From: Candidatus Bealeia paramacronuclearis
GTDB lineage: Bacteria > Pseudomonadota > Alphaproteobacteria > UBA9655
Reading direction: 5' to 3'
Assembly: GCF_035607555.1 (NCBI RefSeq)
Contig: NZ_JAVHWZ010000001.1
Location: forward strand, 677,501-741,500
Length of the DNA: 64,000 nt
Shown here: in pieces, positions 37,435 to 47,334 of the stretch
How the letters are laid out: every line of letters begins with the position of its first letter
Numbering within the stretch: position 1 is the stretch's first letter
Program-made: the position numbers and the translations under genes
The notes under the pieces: model-generated
What the model was told of the DNA's origin: nothing
The model's input: only the letters and a program-made list of their open reading frames with translations
The model's database searches: none

Positions 37435-39150
37435 TCATTTTTCTTCCTTCTCAAGATTTTTCTCATTCCCTGAACCATAGGCTGAGTTAGTAGATTTGTT
37501 CAGCTCCATTCCAGGAATGGAGTCAGTTGATTTGTTCAAAGTTATGAATTTTTCTACCCGCGTTGGGAGTGGAAGATCATCATCGTCGAGAGTGATTGTC
37601 ATGGATTGCCAGTTTTTTCCCAGATCTTGAGAATTTTTTTGCTTCTTGGACATTTGCTCTTCTTTTCTTTTTTGGTTCTCTTCTTCAAGCAGGAGGCGTT
37701 GTTCTTCTTGCTTCTTTCGTTTTTCAAGGGATTCGGGAAAAGTTCGCAATTCGGATTTAAGATCCCACTTTTTTTCCCATTCGCCTAAATCAGCCTCTTC
37801 AGGAAGTTTATTTTCCTCATGACACGATAAAGAAAACATTTCTAAAGAAGTTATTTTTTGGGGAAGGTCTAAGGGATTTATGTAAAATAGGTTGATATTT
37901 GCAGCACCCAGGCCTGCCTTTGTTTCAGTGATGTGAATGGTGCCCTTTTGAATGTTGTCCCCTGAATCATCAATGAGAACAATTCTCTTGGGCATTAATC
38001 CTATGATATCGGGTGCAAACATTTTTTCTTTCCAGTAGCCGTTAGAGTTTGCCCATTTGACAGAAATGATATTGCCAATGCGTTGATAGTCAAGGAAATC
38101 TCCGGTTTCAGTTTTGTGAATTCCTTTTTTTGGCGTATCATTATTCGAAAGCCCAAAGACTTTTTCTAATCCCAAGCAGGTGAGCTGCTCCAGAATATCT
38201 GAGAAAGAATTCCAAGCGCTTGATAAAATGAGTGTGGCGCCTGCATGGTGTAGGTCTTTTAATAATTCAACCGTAAATCCTCTGGCGGGAACTGTAGTTT
38301 CTCCGAGTTTGGGTTCGCTTTTAACCGTTAAAACACCGTGAAGATCAATTACAAAAGCGGTATCTTTCAGATTTTCAAATGTGAGTAGGGCTTTGAAAAG
38401 ATTGGGAACGGAGGGAATGGTGTGCACCTGGATTTTATCTGCAATTTTGAGGCGTCTCTCCATATCGTTGTTTTCCAAAGATGCACTGCGCAGGAGATAT
38501 TTTTTAATGTCTTCAAAATGATCTATTTTTGCTTTGATGGATTTCTTGGAGGTCAATGTTTTAATCCCAAATTGAATTTCCTCAGGACTTAAAACTGATA
38601 TGAGCTCGGATAAATTTTTTGGGTTTTGAGCAGAATAATTATAGCTATAAGAATCTAGTGCTCCATAAATTGAAGACGGCAATAATGCCTTTATATCTTG
38701 AGGCGCGAGGACTTGACGCAGTTCAAGGTAAGCCAAAATAAAATCTTCATCCCATTTGTCTGAGGTTTGTGGGTTGATATATTTAACGAGTTCCTCTGTA
38801 ATTTCTGGATAGGAGAGTTTTGTTTTTTTACTTGTTTCGAAGAACGCTTTGAAAATTGTGGAGCGTGCTGAAATGCTCTGTCTGTCTTTATCTAAAGTGT
38901 TAACAAGGCGCAATATTGATGTTTTAAAATCAATAAGTTCCTTTTCAGAGACTTTTCTAATTACTTTTCTTGTCTCTAAAATTTGTCCCGAGAACTCGTG
39001 TTTTAGAGAAACAGAACTTTTCTTTGAGGACCCAAAAACTTCATTAAAAAAACCAATGGCTTCTAGCTCATCTTTGCCGGCATAAAGGGGGTCGACGCCG
39101 GAAATAGAAGAGAGAAGGGATAAAGTAAAAAAAATGTGGGAGGTTTTCAT
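37435..39150 (-). CDS. Secreted HAD-like hydrolase with charged C-terminal tail
   Basis: 571 residues. Signal peptide at 1-24 (cleavage near YAG). Residues about 30-245 are helical and unrecognised. A HAD-type domain follows: motif I VIDLHGVLT (266-274), motif II LILSSAW with the conserved Ser, a Lys in YWKEK, and motif IV VLIDDSGDN, so the core acid residues are present and it resembles the DUF2608-type HAD proteins of intracellular bacteria. Residues about 470-505 are a Glu/Lys/Gln coiled coil, and the end carries two short LNKST repeats. First of three exported-protein genes; host-directed phosphatase activity is a hypothesis. Confidence 0.75.
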   Translation of the reverse strand: MKTSHIFFTLSLLSSISGVDPLYAGKDELEAIGFFNEVFGSSKKSSVSLKHEFSGQILETRKVIRKVSEKELIDFKTSILRLVNTLDKDRQSISARSTIFKAFFETSKKTKLSYPEITEELVKYINPQTSDKWDEDFILAYLELRQVLAPQDIKALLPSSIYGALDSYSYNYSAQNPKNLSELISVLSPEEIQFGIKTLTSKKSIKAKIDHFEDIKKYLLRSASLENNDMERRLKIADKIQVHTIPSVPNLFKALLTFENLKDTAFVIDLHGVLTVKSEPKLGETTVPARGFTVELLKDLHHAGATLILSSAWNSFSDILEQLTCLGLEKVFGLSNNDTPKKGIHKTETGDFLDYQRIGNIISVKWANSNGYWKEKMFAPDIIGLMPKRIVLIDDSGDNIQKGTIHITETKAGLGAANINLFYINPLDLPQKITSLEMFSLSCHEENKLPEEADLGEWEKKWDLKSELRTFPESLEKRKKQEEQRLLLEEENQKRKEEQMSKKQKNSQDLGKNWQSMTITLDDDDLPLPTRVEKFITLNKSTDSIPGMELNKSTNSAYGSGNEKNLEKEEK

Positions 39151-39236
39151 GGGACAAACTCTTTCGACTAAAAATTAAAAGACAACAACATTAAAAGTGA
39201 CTATTTATTAAAATTTACTTAATTTAATAAATATAA

Positions 39237-41108
39237 TTACAATCTCCAGCGTGCACCAAGTTCAATGACACGTGCATAAGGAATTCGGAAGAACTCTGTA
39301 GCACTCATAGCATTTTTTGCAAGTAAAATATAAAGCTTGGATCTCCATTTTGGCATTTGCGGATGAACGGTGGCAAAAGGAATGCCGCGCGTTAAAAAGA
39401 CAGTCGTCTCTTCAGGATCCATGTAAAGCCCCTCTGCTTTGCATCTTTCAGTAATCGCCGTAATATTGGGAACTTCCATAAAGCCATAAGTTGCACGTAC
39501 ACGAAATACGTCTTCTCCCAATTTTTCGAATGTAACTCGATTCTTAGAATGAATGTGTGGTACATTTTCAATAATGATGGATAGAAATATCAAACGCTCA
39601 TGAATGACTTTGTTATGCTTATAATTGATTGTAAACGAGCTGGGGATACGACCCGGTGAGCTTGTCATATAAATGGCGTTTCCTGCAACGCGCAAAGGTT
39701 TGGCTTCTTTGAGCATCTCTAAAAGATCTTCATAAGAAAACGTTGCGTATTCCGCATGGGATTGCAACACGTTACGTCCTTTGTACCAGGTGGACATAAT
39801 CAAAAAGGCAATCCCACCCAAAAGCATGGGGAACCAAGCACCATCAAGAACCTTGAGACTGGTCGCACTGAAAAAAACTATATCGATGAAAAGGAATGGT
39901 AAAAAAACCAGATAAGCCACAAGGGGGGGCCAACCCCATTTCTCTTGTGCGACTTGGCCGGTCAAAATGGTTGTGATCATCATGAGTCCTGTAACCGCAA
40001 ACCCATAAGCGGAGGCCAACGCTGTTGAGTTTTTAAACATCAAAACGACAAGAATAATCAATGTCAGAAAAATCCAATTCATCATGGAAACATAAACTTG
40101 TCCAATATGGTGATGGGAGGTATGGAGGACGTGCATTCGGGGTAAATAATTCAACTGAATAGCCTGCCATGTTACTGAAAAAACTCCAGAAATTAAGGCT
40201 TGGGAGGCAATGATGGTGGCTGCTGTGGAAAGAATAACCATGGGAATCAAACCCCACGTTGGCGCAAGAAAATAGAATGGATTAGTGAGAGCCTCCGGAT
40301 AATGCAAAAGAACGGCCCCTTGCCCAAAATAATTGAGAATGAGCGAGGGATACACAAATCCAAACCAAGATCTTCTTATGGGAGAAGGGCCAAAATGCCC
40401 CATATCGGCATAAAGGGCTTCGGCGCCTGTAAGGGCCAAAACAACAGCGCCTAACGTTGCAAAACTGCCCCAGGAATGATGGATCAAAAACGAAATGGCA
40501 TAGAGTGGATTCAGAGCCTGAAAGACTTCTGGATGGTGAAGGCATCCAAAGATTCCCAAAAGCCCTATCGTAAAAAACCAGACCAGCATAATAGGACCAA
40601 AAAGTACGCCAATTTGCCCGGTGCCTTTTTCCTGATACCAAAACAGAAGAATGAGCACGAGAATACTTAAAGGCAAAATAAAGGGCGTGAGGGTGGGGGA
40701 AATCACAGATAGTCCTTCAAGGGCGCTTAAAACAGAAATTGCTGGTGTGATAATGCCATCTCCCAAAAAGAGGGCGGCGCCCAAAAGGCCCAGCATCAAA
40801 AGATTGGGACTCTTTTTCTTCTTCGAATTCGAAATGGCCAAAGTCAAAAGGGCTAAAATGCCGCCTTCACCATGATTGTCCGCCCGCATGATGAGAACGA
40901 CATATTTCAAAGACACAATGAGCGTGATGGACCAAAATACAAGAGAGAGAATACCCAAAATATTTTCAGGCGTAGTACCGACTTGAAGTGAATTCAAACA
41001 CTCCCGAATTGCATAAAGAGGGCTGGTTCCAATGTCGCCATAAACAATTCCTAACGCCCCCATCATCAAAAGAGGCATCGGTTCCTGGGCTTTTGATTTG
41101 GACGTCAT
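39237..41108 (-). CDS. kup: Low-affinity potassium transport protein Kup
   Basis: 623 residues, full length. N-terminal GALGIVYGDIGTSPLYAIRECL is diagnostic. About 12 membrane helices are followed by a soluble C-terminal domain of about 170 residues. It imports K+ with protons. A hairpin (ggcggaggatctactcctccgtc, 41150-41172) lies about 40 bases upstream in its leader and might matter for its expression. Confidence 0.96.
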   Translation of the reverse strand: MTSKSKAQEPMPLLMMGALGIVYGDIGTSPLYAIRECLNSLQVGTTPENILGILSLVFWSITLIVSLKYVVLIMRADNHGEGGILALLTLAISNSKKKKSPNLLMLGLLGAALFLGDGIITPAISVLSALEGLSVISPTLTPFILPLSILVLILLFWYQEKGTGQIGVLFGPIMLVWFFTIGLLGIFGCLHHPEVFQALNPLYAISFLIHHSWGSFATLGAVVLALTGAEALYADMGHFGPSPIRRSWFGFVYPSLILNYFGQGAVLLHYPEALTNPFYFLAPTWGLIPMVILSTAATIIASQALISGVFSVTWQAIQLNYLPRMHVLHTSHHHIGQVYVSMMNWIFLTLIILVVLMFKNSTALASAYGFAVTGLMMITTILTGQVAQEKWGWPPLVAYLVFLPFLFIDIVFFSATSLKVLDGAWFPMLLGGIAFLIMSTWYKGRNVLQSHAEYATFSYEDLLEMLKEAKPLRVAGNAIYMTSSPGRIPSSFTINYKHNKVIHERLIFLSIIIENVPHIHSKNRVTFEKLGEDVFRVRATYGFMEVPNITAITERCKAEGLYMDPEETTVFLTRGIPFATVHPQMPKWRSKLYILLAKNAMSATEFFRIPYARVIELGARWRL

Positions 41109-41508
41109 TGGTTGTTAATTTTCCCCATTGATAAGTTAACTCCGTGCAGGCGGAGGATCTACTCCTCCGTCTGTACCGATCTTTTTAAGCGAAGATAATG
41201 ACTTTTTTGTAATCCTTGTTTTATGATTCTCTACATTCGCGAGGATTGCATTTTTTTATGCTATAAAAGTTATCGAAAAAAGCAGGAAGTGTATAGTGAC
41301 CTTTTGGAGTTTTTGACTTGAAGGACGCAGACATTCAATTTATAAATACGGTCATGATACAAAGCATCCACTCACTCAACCTCTGTTTTCTTTACAAACG
41401 TTAGTTTGTCAGCGCAGTAATTCGTCATCCTGAATTTGTTTCAGCGTGGCGAGTGTCTTTTATTTTTAAGCCAATATATCTTACAAATGACACAAGGATA
41501 AAACTGTT
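41109..41508. other. Intergenic region between divergent kup and csaA
   Basis: No gene. Holds the kup leader hairpin (stem ggcggagga/tcctccgtc, 41150-41172) and a short copy of the dispersed palindrome at 41424-41446. csaA's ribosome site (aagga, 41492-41496) is at the right end. Confidence 0.5.
41424..41446. repeat. Dispersed palindromic repeat, short copy 3
   Basis: gtcatcctgaatttgtttca followed by gcg: the left arm only. The inverted right arm found in copies 1, 4 and 5 is missing. Confidence 0.65.
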
Positions 41509-41847
41509 ATGACTAAAATTACTTATGAAGATTTTGAAAAAGTTGAAATTCGCTCAGGCACTGTTGTGAAGGTCGAGGAATTTCCTCGCGCAAAAAAACC
41601 GGCTTACAAAGTGTGGGTGGATTTTGGCCCGACCATTGGCGTTTTGCAGACATCCGCGCAAGTGACCGTGCACTATACCTCCGAAACGCTTTTGGGACGT
41701 CAGGTTGCAGGATGTGTAAATTTAGGCGAACGGAATATTGCGGGATTTATGTCCCAATTTTTGCTGTTGGGATTTTCAGATACGGCACAGGCGATCGTCC
41801 TTATTTCACCTTCCGAAAAAGTCCCGAATGGGCAAAAACTCCATTAA
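41509..41847 (+). CDS. csaA: tRNA-binding domain protein CsaA
   Basis: 112 residues, a stand-alone OB-fold tRNA-binding domain with chaperone-like activity in its family. FEKVEIRSGTVVKVEEFPRAKKPAYK and the C-terminal ...VPNGQKLH are typical. It converges on ndk across a shared terminator. Confidence 0.9.
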   Translation: MTKITYEDFEKVEIRSGTVVKVEEFPRAKKPAYKVWVDFGPTIGVLQTSAQVTVHYTSETLLGRQVAGCVNLGERNIAGFMSQFLLLGFSDTAQAIVLISPSEKVPNGQKLH

Positions 41848-41862
41848 GTCAATAAGCTGTAT

Positions 41863-41896
41863 AAAAAAAGGGGAGCATTATTGCCCCCCTTTTTAA
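41863..41896. terminator. Bidirectional terminator between csaA and ndk
   Basis: aaaaaaaggggagc and gcccccctttttaa pair around attatt. The A-run and T-run on either side let it end both convergent transcripts. Confidence 0.85.
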
Positions 41897-41911
41897 GGTC
41901 AAAACTAACTC

Positions 41912-42334
41912 TTAGCCAACGATTTCAATATCGCTGAAGAAGAATTTGATTTCGTTTTGTGCATTTTCGGCGCTGTCAGATCCATGGACTGAATTGGCTT
42001 CGATGGATTCAGCAAATTCTTTCCGGATTGTACCAGAAGCTGCGTTCTCAGGGTTTGTTGCGCCCATAACTTCGCGATAGCGTGCAATGGCGTTCTCGCC
42101 TTCCAAGGCTTGCACAACGACAGGTCCTGAGGTCATGAAGGTGCACAAATCATTGTAAAATGCGCGCTCAGCATGAACGCCATAAAATTGTTGAGCTTGC
42201 TCGAGGCTCAGGTGAAGGCGCTTTTGTGCAATGATACGCAAGCCTGAAGATTCAATGAGGGCGTTAATGGCGCCCGTTAAATTCCTACGTGTCGCATCAG
42301 GTTTAATAATGGAAAATGTTCTTTCGAGTGCCAT
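41912..42334 (-). CDS. ndk: Nucleoside diphosphate kinase
   Basis: 140 residues. Balances NTP pools. [14 protein letters not shown] at the N terminus; the active-site His is in [12 protein letters not shown] near residue 117. Complete. Confidence 0.97.
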   Translation of the reverse strand: MALERTFSIIKPDATRRNLTGAINALIESSGLRIIAQKRLHLSLEQAQQFYGVHAERAFYNDLCTFMTSGPVVVQALEGENAIARYREVMGATNPENAASGTIRKEFAESIEANSVHGSDSAENAQNEIKFFFSDIEIVG

Positions 42335-42633
42335 GGAAAAATGCTCCTTTGGTTAACTTTTTAATGACGGGGCCATCTATACTCCCCTTCAGATCAAAAG
42401 AAAAGGTTGTTTGTATAAAACGTTGAAAATTTTTAAATTTTTATGAGCGTCTGCCTGAATTTTCTTTTTCTGTAAATAGTCTAAAAATCCAGAGAGTCAC
42501 CAACTGTTTGCTTTTTTAATAAGGAAGACTCCAGTTTCACGCGTCTCAAAAAGTTTTTAAGGCTTTATGTTCCCTGCCTGATCTCTTATCATTATAAAAT
42601 AGGTAGAAAAATAGAATTAGGGAAAAATGATAG
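42335..42633. other. Intergenic region between divergent ndk and mgtC-like gene
   Basis: 299 bases, AT-rich; no gene, repeat or convincing hairpin recognised. It must contain both promoters. Confidence 0.35.
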
Positions 42634-43086
42634 ATGGAAGGCCATGTTCCACATGTTTCATTAATGACTGAGATAAGTTATTTCACGGATATTCTTTTTG
42701 CTTTTTTTCTAGGAGCTTCAATTGGTTGGGAGCGCGCAATGTCTGGGAAAGATGCGGGCATTCGAACATTTGGCTTTATTTGTACAGGGTCGTGTGTTTT
42801 TACAATCATTTCAGAGCTTCTTTATGTGGATTCGTCTCGTATGATTGCTAATATTATCATGGGGATCAGCTTTGTTGCGGGTGGGGTTATTTGGAGGTCC
42901 TTGGAAACAGGGGGGAGTACCCACGGGTTAACCACTGCGGCTTCTTTATGGCTGACAGCTGGTATCGGAATTATGGTTGGCTCTCATTTTTATGCATTGA
43001 GTCTTTGCGTAACGGTCCTTGCCTTAGTCGTTCTTCACGTTCCTTACACTCAATTTTGGAAGAAGTATTTTGCACTCCATGATTAA
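42634..43086 (+). CDS. MgtC/SapB-family membrane protein
   Basis: 150 residues with about four or five membrane helices. GASIGWERAMSGKDAGIRTF and THGLTTAASLWLTAGIGIMVG are the two family signatures. MgtC-type proteins help intracellular pathogens survive in host cells, partly by affecting F-ATPase and magnesium starvation responses; whether this shorter SapB-type protein does so is not shown. Start at 42634; an ATG at 42664 is also possible. Confidence 0.87.
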   Translation: MEGHVPHVSLMTEISYFTDILFAFFLGASIGWERAMSGKDAGIRTFGFICTGSCVFTIISELLYVDSSRMIANIIMGISFVAGGVIWRSLETGGSTHGLTTAASLWLTAGIGIMVGSHFYALSLCVTVLALVVLHVPYTQFWKKYFALHD

Positions 43087-43120
43087 AGATTTTAACGTAA
43101 TGACGTGAGAGAGCAAAAGC

Positions 43121-45088
43121 TCACACGTCCAAATCTTTGGCGTAAGGAGCGTTTTGTTGAATGAAGGCAAAGCGTTCTTCAGGTTTACGGCCCATAAGGC
43201 GACTCACAAAGGCGGATACGTCTTTGACCTCCTCAGCTGGGGGTAACGTCACGCGGATAAGCGTGCGTTTTTGGGGATCCATGGTTGTAGATTTCAATTG
43301 AGCTGCGGGCATTTCACCAAGGCCCTTAAATCGGCTGACTTCAACTTTTTTCACGTTTTTAAATTCGGTGGTCATTAAGTGCTCGCGGTGCGCATCGTCT
43401 TGAGCATAAACGCTTTTTGCGCCATGTGTGATGCGATAAAGGGGTGGTTGGGTCAAGAAAAGATGACCTTGGGTCACGATTGGCAGCATATGCTGAAAGA
43501 AGAATGTGATGAGAAGGGAGGCGATGTGGGCGCCATCCACGTCCGCATCCGTCATAATAATCACACGTTCGTATCTGAGTTTTTTTGGATCACACTTGTC
43601 GCCAATGCCACAGCCAAGGGCAAGCATCATGTCCGAGATTTCTTTGTTGGCGAGGAACTTTTCCTCACTGGCGCTTGCAACGTTTAAGATCTTTCCGCGA
43701 AGGGGCAGAATGGCTTGAGTTTTGCGGTCGCGAGCTTGCTTGGCAGAGCCTCCCGCAGAATCACCTTCAACCAAAAAGATTTCTGTGCTTTTGGCGGCTT
43801 CAATGGAGCAATCAGACAATTTTCCAGGGAGTCTCAAACGACGTGTGGCTGAGGCGCGGGCGATGTCCTTGGATTGCTTACGCTTCAAACGTTCTTCCGC
43901 GCGATTGAGTGTGTATTCAAGAAGTGCTGTTGCAATTTCAGGATTGCCGGTAAGCCAATGGTCAAAGTGGTCCTTGACCGCGTTTTCAACCCAGCGGGTT
44001 GTATCCACAGTGACCAGTTTTTCCTTGGTTTGCCCTTGGAATTGGGGGTCGCGAATAAATGTTGAGATTACAAATGCAGCATTGCCGACGCAATCTTCAG
44101 CGGTAAGCTGGGAAATGCGTTTATTCCCAATCAGTTCACCATAATTGCGGAGGCTTTTTAAAATGGCATTGCGGAATCCAGTTTCGTGAGTGCCGCCCAA
44201 AGGTGTGATCACTGTATTGCAATACGAGCGTGCAAATCCTTCTTCGTCCAGGGGCCAGGTGATGGACCACTCAATGCGCCCTTGTTTTTTTTCAAATTGG
44301 GCTTCCCCAGAAAAGATTTCAGGGATAGCCAGGGGTTGATTTTTGGTAGTTTCCTCAAGGAAATCTTTGATGCCGCCGGGAAAGCGGAAAGAGGCCTCAA
44401 GTGGGAGTTCAGAGCCTTCAGGAAGAAGTTCGGGGGCGCATTTCCAACGAATTTCCACACCTTTGAAAAGATAGGCTTTGGAACGCGCCATTTTATAAAG
44501 CGTTTCGGGTTTGAATTCCGCGCGGGCGCCAAAGATTTCCGCATCGGGCAGGAATGTGATGGCGGTGCCGCGGCGATTGGAAACTTCACCTAAATCTTGG
44601 AGAGAGGAGAGGGGGATCCCGCGGCTGTACTCCTGCCGCCAAAGATGTTTGCGGGTGGCGACTTCCACCACAAATTTTTCAGAGAGTGCGTTAACGACAG
44701 ACATACCCACGCCATGTAAACCTCCAGAGGTTTCATAGGATTTTCCGCCAAATTTAGCGCCAGAGTGAAGTGTTGTGAGAATAACCTCAAGGGCGGATTT
44801 ATCGGGAAATTTGGGGTGAGGGTCGACAGGAATACCACGACCGTTGTCTTTGACCGTAATGGACCCATCCGCGTGAAGTTCAAGTTCAATCCGGCTTGCG
44901 TGACCAGCTACGGCCTCGTCCATGGAGTTGTCTAGAATTTCTGCGACCAAATGGTGAAGCGCACGCTCGTCTGTACCGCCAATATACATGCCAGGCCTTC
45001 TGCGGACAGGCTCAAGGCCCTCCAGGACTTCGATGTCTTTGGCAGAATAATCGTGGGCAACGGCAGTGTTTTCGAATAAATCACTCAT
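43121..45088 (-). CDS. parE: DNA topoisomerase IV subunit B
   Basis: 655 residues from the ATG at 45088 (MSDLFENT), the normal alphaproteobacterial start; six more codons are open upstream. GHKL ATPase motifs: EILDNSMDEA, DNGRGIPVDPHPK and SGGLHGVGMSVVNAL. TOPRIM: LVEGDSAGGSAKQARDR and IIMTDADVDGAHI. The ...SRFKGLGEMP and RTLIRV end segments distinguish it as ParE rather than the longer GyrB. ParC is not in the window. Confidence 0.95.
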   Translation of the reverse strand: MSDLFENTAVAHDYSAKDIEVLEGLEPVRRRPGMYIGGTDERALHHLVAEILDNSMDEAVAGHASRIELELHADGSITVKDNGRGIPVDPHPKFPDKSALEVILTTLHSGAKFGGKSYETSGGLHGVGMSVVNALSEKFVVEVATRKHLWRQEYSRGIPLSSLQDLGEVSNRRGTAITFLPDAEIFGARAEFKPETLYKMARSKAYLFKGVEIRWKCAPELLPEGSELPLEASFRFPGGIKDFLEETTKNQPLAIPEIFSGEAQFEKKQGRIEWSITWPLDEEGFARSYCNTVITPLGGTHETGFRNAILKSLRNYGELIGNKRISQLTAEDCVGNAAFVISTFIRDPQFQGQTKEKLVTVDTTRWVENAVKDHFDHWLTGNPEIATALLEYTLNRAEERLKRKQSKDIARASATRRLRLPGKLSDCSIEAAKSTEIFLVEGDSAGGSAKQARDRKTQAILPLRGKILNVASASEEKFLANKEISDMMLALGCGIGDKCDPKKLRYERVIIMTDADVDGAHIASLLITFFFQHMLPIVTQGHLFLTQPPLYRITHGAKSVYAQDDAHREHLMTTEFKNVKKVEVSRFKGLGEMPAAQLKSTTMDPQKRTLIRVTLPPAEEVKDVSAFVSRLMGRKPEERFAFIQQNAPYAKDLDV

Positions 45089-45106
45089 GGCGCGCAGTAT
45101 GATCAA

Positions 45107-45475
45107 AGTCCCTCAAAATTGCAAGGCATTCCTTGGGTTGTTTTGGTATGGGCAATTAAGAAACTTGATTTTTTAAAAAAGCTGTGGTACATGGTAAATA
45201 TAAGCTGGTTGACGTGTATCTCGACTTCAGCTTATTTTTTTGTCTAAGCCCTCATGCTTTTAATATCACCCCGAACTTGTTTCGGGATCTTCTTTAGTGA
45301 ACACAAATCGAAAATTGCTTTTTTTCAACCTACTGAGATGCTGAAATAAATTCAGGATGGCGATGGGGGACGTTGTTTTCTGGGTTTTATAAGGCGGCTC
45401 TGAGAGCTCTGACGTCGCATCTTTCAATGGTGCCTAAGAAATGCTAAACTTCTTAAAAAAAGAGGAGGGCAGACT
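45107..45475. other. Intergenic region at the left border of the phage/GTA-like cluster
   Basis: No gene. It holds a full copy of the dispersed palindromic repeat (45265-45363). The aaagaggaggg ribosome site for the gene at 45476 is at the end. Confidence 0.5.
45265..45363. repeat. Dispersed palindromic repeat, copy 4
   Basis: Left arm accccgaacttgtttcgggatct, right arm gagatgctgaaataaattca followed by ggatgg, with a 44-base centre that resembles copy 1 (both have tagtgaacac/taccgaacac after the left arm). In the left arm, ccgaac/ttcggg are compensatory changes that keep the small palindrome paired. Confidence 0.8.
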
Positions 45476-45775
45476 ATGACACAAAAAATAATCGGGGCGG
45501 CTTCAGTGCTGTTGGGACTTCTGAACTTTCATCTTCAGGCCAAAGCCTATGGCATTGATTCCCCCCGTCCTTGTATTCTTGAAAAAAGCTGTGAAGTTGA
45601 AAATCCCCATTGGAATACGTCGATTACCAAAATCGCCGTGACCTATCGTGATGAGATGAAAAATACACATCAATGGACAAAAATGATCCACTCTGATGAG
45701 AATATTAAAGATTGTGATAAGGCGGCAGCTTACTTTCCCTATCGATTTGAGACATGCCCTGAGGCGAGAGAGTAG
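45476..45775 (+). CDS. Small secreted protein, unknown (cassette upstream of portal)
   Basis: 99 residues. Signal peptide to about residue 25 (LLGLLNFHLQAKA cleavage type). Mature part polar with four Cys. Strong ribosome site aggaggg seven bases before the ATG. It forms a pair with the next gene, and both end before a terminator just ahead of the portal gene. No family recognised. Confidence 0.7.
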   Translation: MTQKIIGAASVLLGLLNFHLQAKAYGIDSPRPCILEKSCEVENPHWNTSITKIAVTYRDEMKNTHQWTKMIHSDENIKDCDKAAAYFPYRFETCPEARE

Positions 45776-45829
45776 AGGCAACACAGGTGTTAAAAGAATT
45801 TGACAACACTTAAATAAGGAAAGAACTGA

Positions 45830-46087
45830 ATGTTGAAAAGATTTTTTATGGCCTTATCTCTCATCATGTTTGGGTGGACTCAGCAGGCGTGGTGTGAAAA
45901 TAAATGTAAAACAGTACAGGGTAAGCCTGACGCACAACAGTTTTGTGAGAGCCTTTGTGGAAAGGATAATTGGAGTACGCATTATTCTGCCTATTTCCCA
46001 GACATCACAAAAGCTTCAGATGTTATGGAAAATGCTTGCAAAAACATTAATGCAGGTGAAGTTTTTCTTTGTGGATGCGATAAATAA
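45830..46087 (+). CDS. Small cysteine-rich secreted protein
   Basis: 85 residues with a signal peptide (RFFMALSLIMFGWTQQAWC core). Mature part has about seven Cys, including CESLCGKD and a CGCDK end. aaggaa lies eight bases before the ATG. Followed after 31 bases by a strong terminator. No family recognised. Confidence 0.7.
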   Translation: MLKRFFMALSLIMFGWTQQAWCENKCKTVQGKPDAQQFCESLCGKDNWSTHYSAYFPDITKASDVMENACKNINAGEVFLCGCDK

Positions 46088-46118
46088 AAATTCGTATTCA
46101 TTTAAAAATTCAAATAAC

Positions 46119-46149
46119 AACTCCCGGGAATGATCTCGGGAGTTTTTTT
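46119..46149 (+). terminator. Rho-independent terminator ahead of the portal gene
   Basis: aactcccggg and ctcgggagtt pair around aatgat, then T7. The portal start is only 12 bases further on, so the portal gene cannot be read efficiently from upstream and has little room for its own promoter. Confidence 0.92.
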
Positions 46150-46161
46150 ATGAGGTAAAAT

Positions 46162-47334
46162 ATGTGGAATTGGTTTCAAAAGAGTCAAAAGGAACTTGAG
46201 GTTAAAGAGAGTCAGGTGGCTCACTTGATTGCTGCGAAAAATGTCGGAAAACCTGTATGGACGCCCAGACAGTTTGATCAGTTGGCAGAAGAAGGTTATC
46301 AGAAAAACGTGATTGTATATCGATGTGTGTCTTTGATTGCGGGAGGGATTGCCAGTGTGCCTTGGGAGATTCATGAGAATGGGGAGACGTTGTGCGCACA
46401 CCCTTTGGAAAAGCTGATTCGGGCTCCCAATCCTAATCAAGCCTTGGCGCGATTTATGGAAGCTTTGAGTGGTTATTTGATGCTTTCTGGAAATGCCTAT
46501 ATTGAGATGGTGCAAGTAGAGGGGGAGCCTTTGGAGCTTCATTTGTTGCGTCCGGATCGTGTTCGTGTGATTCCCGGAATTAGTGGTGTGCCAGAGGCTT
46601 ATGAGTATCGAGTGGGAAGCTTTTCACGCAAAATCCCTGTGAATCCTTTAAATGGAGCGTCAACGATTTTGCATTTGAAGACGTTTCACCCTTTAAATGA
46701 TTGGTATGGGATGAGCCCTTTGGAGGCTGCAGCCCATGCTATCGATCAACATAACGCGGTAGGTGGACATAATTTGGCGGTGCTACAAAATGGGGGGAGG
46801 CCCTCAGGGGCGCTGATTTTGCCTTCAGGAACGCTCACGTCCTCTCAACGTCAGGCCTTAAAAGAGGATTTTCGGGATTTCTATCAAGGGGGACCTAATG
46901 CCGGGAATATCTTTGTTTTGGAAGGGGAGTGGGATTGGAAGGAGCTGAGTATTAGTCCGAAAGATCTTGATTTTATAGAAGGTAAATATCTTTCAGCCCG
47001 TGAAATTGCTCAAGCCTTTGGGGTTCCGGCCATGCTCGTGGGCGTGCCCGGGGAGGCGACATTTTCAAACTATCGTGAGGCTCGTTATCATTTGTGGGAG
47101 GATACGATTTTGCCCCTTTTGGAATCCATAAAAACAGAGCTGAATCGATGGCTTGTGCCTTGTTTTGCATCGCAAGGGAAATTGGAATTGACCTATGACA
47201 CGGATTCGATTTCAGCACTGACTCCCAGACGTGAGGGGCACTGGAATAAAATTGCACAAGCGAATTTTTTGACAATTAATGAAAAACGTCAAGCGGTTGG
47301 GTACGCGCCTATTGAGGGTGGAGATCGGGTTTAG
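46162..47334 (+). CDS. HK97-type phage portal protein (GTA g3-like)
   Basis: 390 residues. The portal is a dodecameric ring at one head vertex through which DNA passes. Family segments: IVYRCVSLIAGGIASVPWEI near residue 50, HPLEKLIRAPNPNQ, GNAYIEMV, LHLLRPDRVRVIP and GVPGEATFSNYREARYHLWEDTILPLL near residue 300. Full length. The large-terminase gene that normally stands in front is absent; two secreted-protein genes and a terminator occupy its place. Its stop overlaps by 3 bases a convergent small gene. Confidence 0.93.
   Translation: MWNWFQKSQKELEVKESQVAHLIAAKNVGKPVWTPRQFDQLAEEGYQKNVIVYRCVSLIAGGIASVPWEIHENGETLCAHPLEKLIRAPNPNQALARFMEALSGYLMLSGNAYIEMVQVEGEPLELHLLRPDRVRVIPGISGVPEAYEYRVGSFSRKIPVNPLNGASTILHLKTFHPLNDWYGMSPLEAAAHAIDQHNAVGGHNLAVLQNGGRPSGALILPSGTLTSSQRQALKEDFRDFYQGGPNAGNIFVLEGEWDWKELSISPKDLDFIEGKYLSAREIAQAFGVPAMLVGVPGEATFSNYREARYHLWEDTILPLLESIKTELNRWLVPCFASQGKLELTYDTDSISALTPRREGHWNKIAQANFLTINEKRQAVGYAPIEGGDRV

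Noticed and set aside
41150-41172. kup leader hairpin considered as a c-di-AMP (ydaO) riboswitch
   Set aside because: Only a single short stem is visible, with none of the conserved riboswitch core, and c-di-AMP signalling is not expected in this group.
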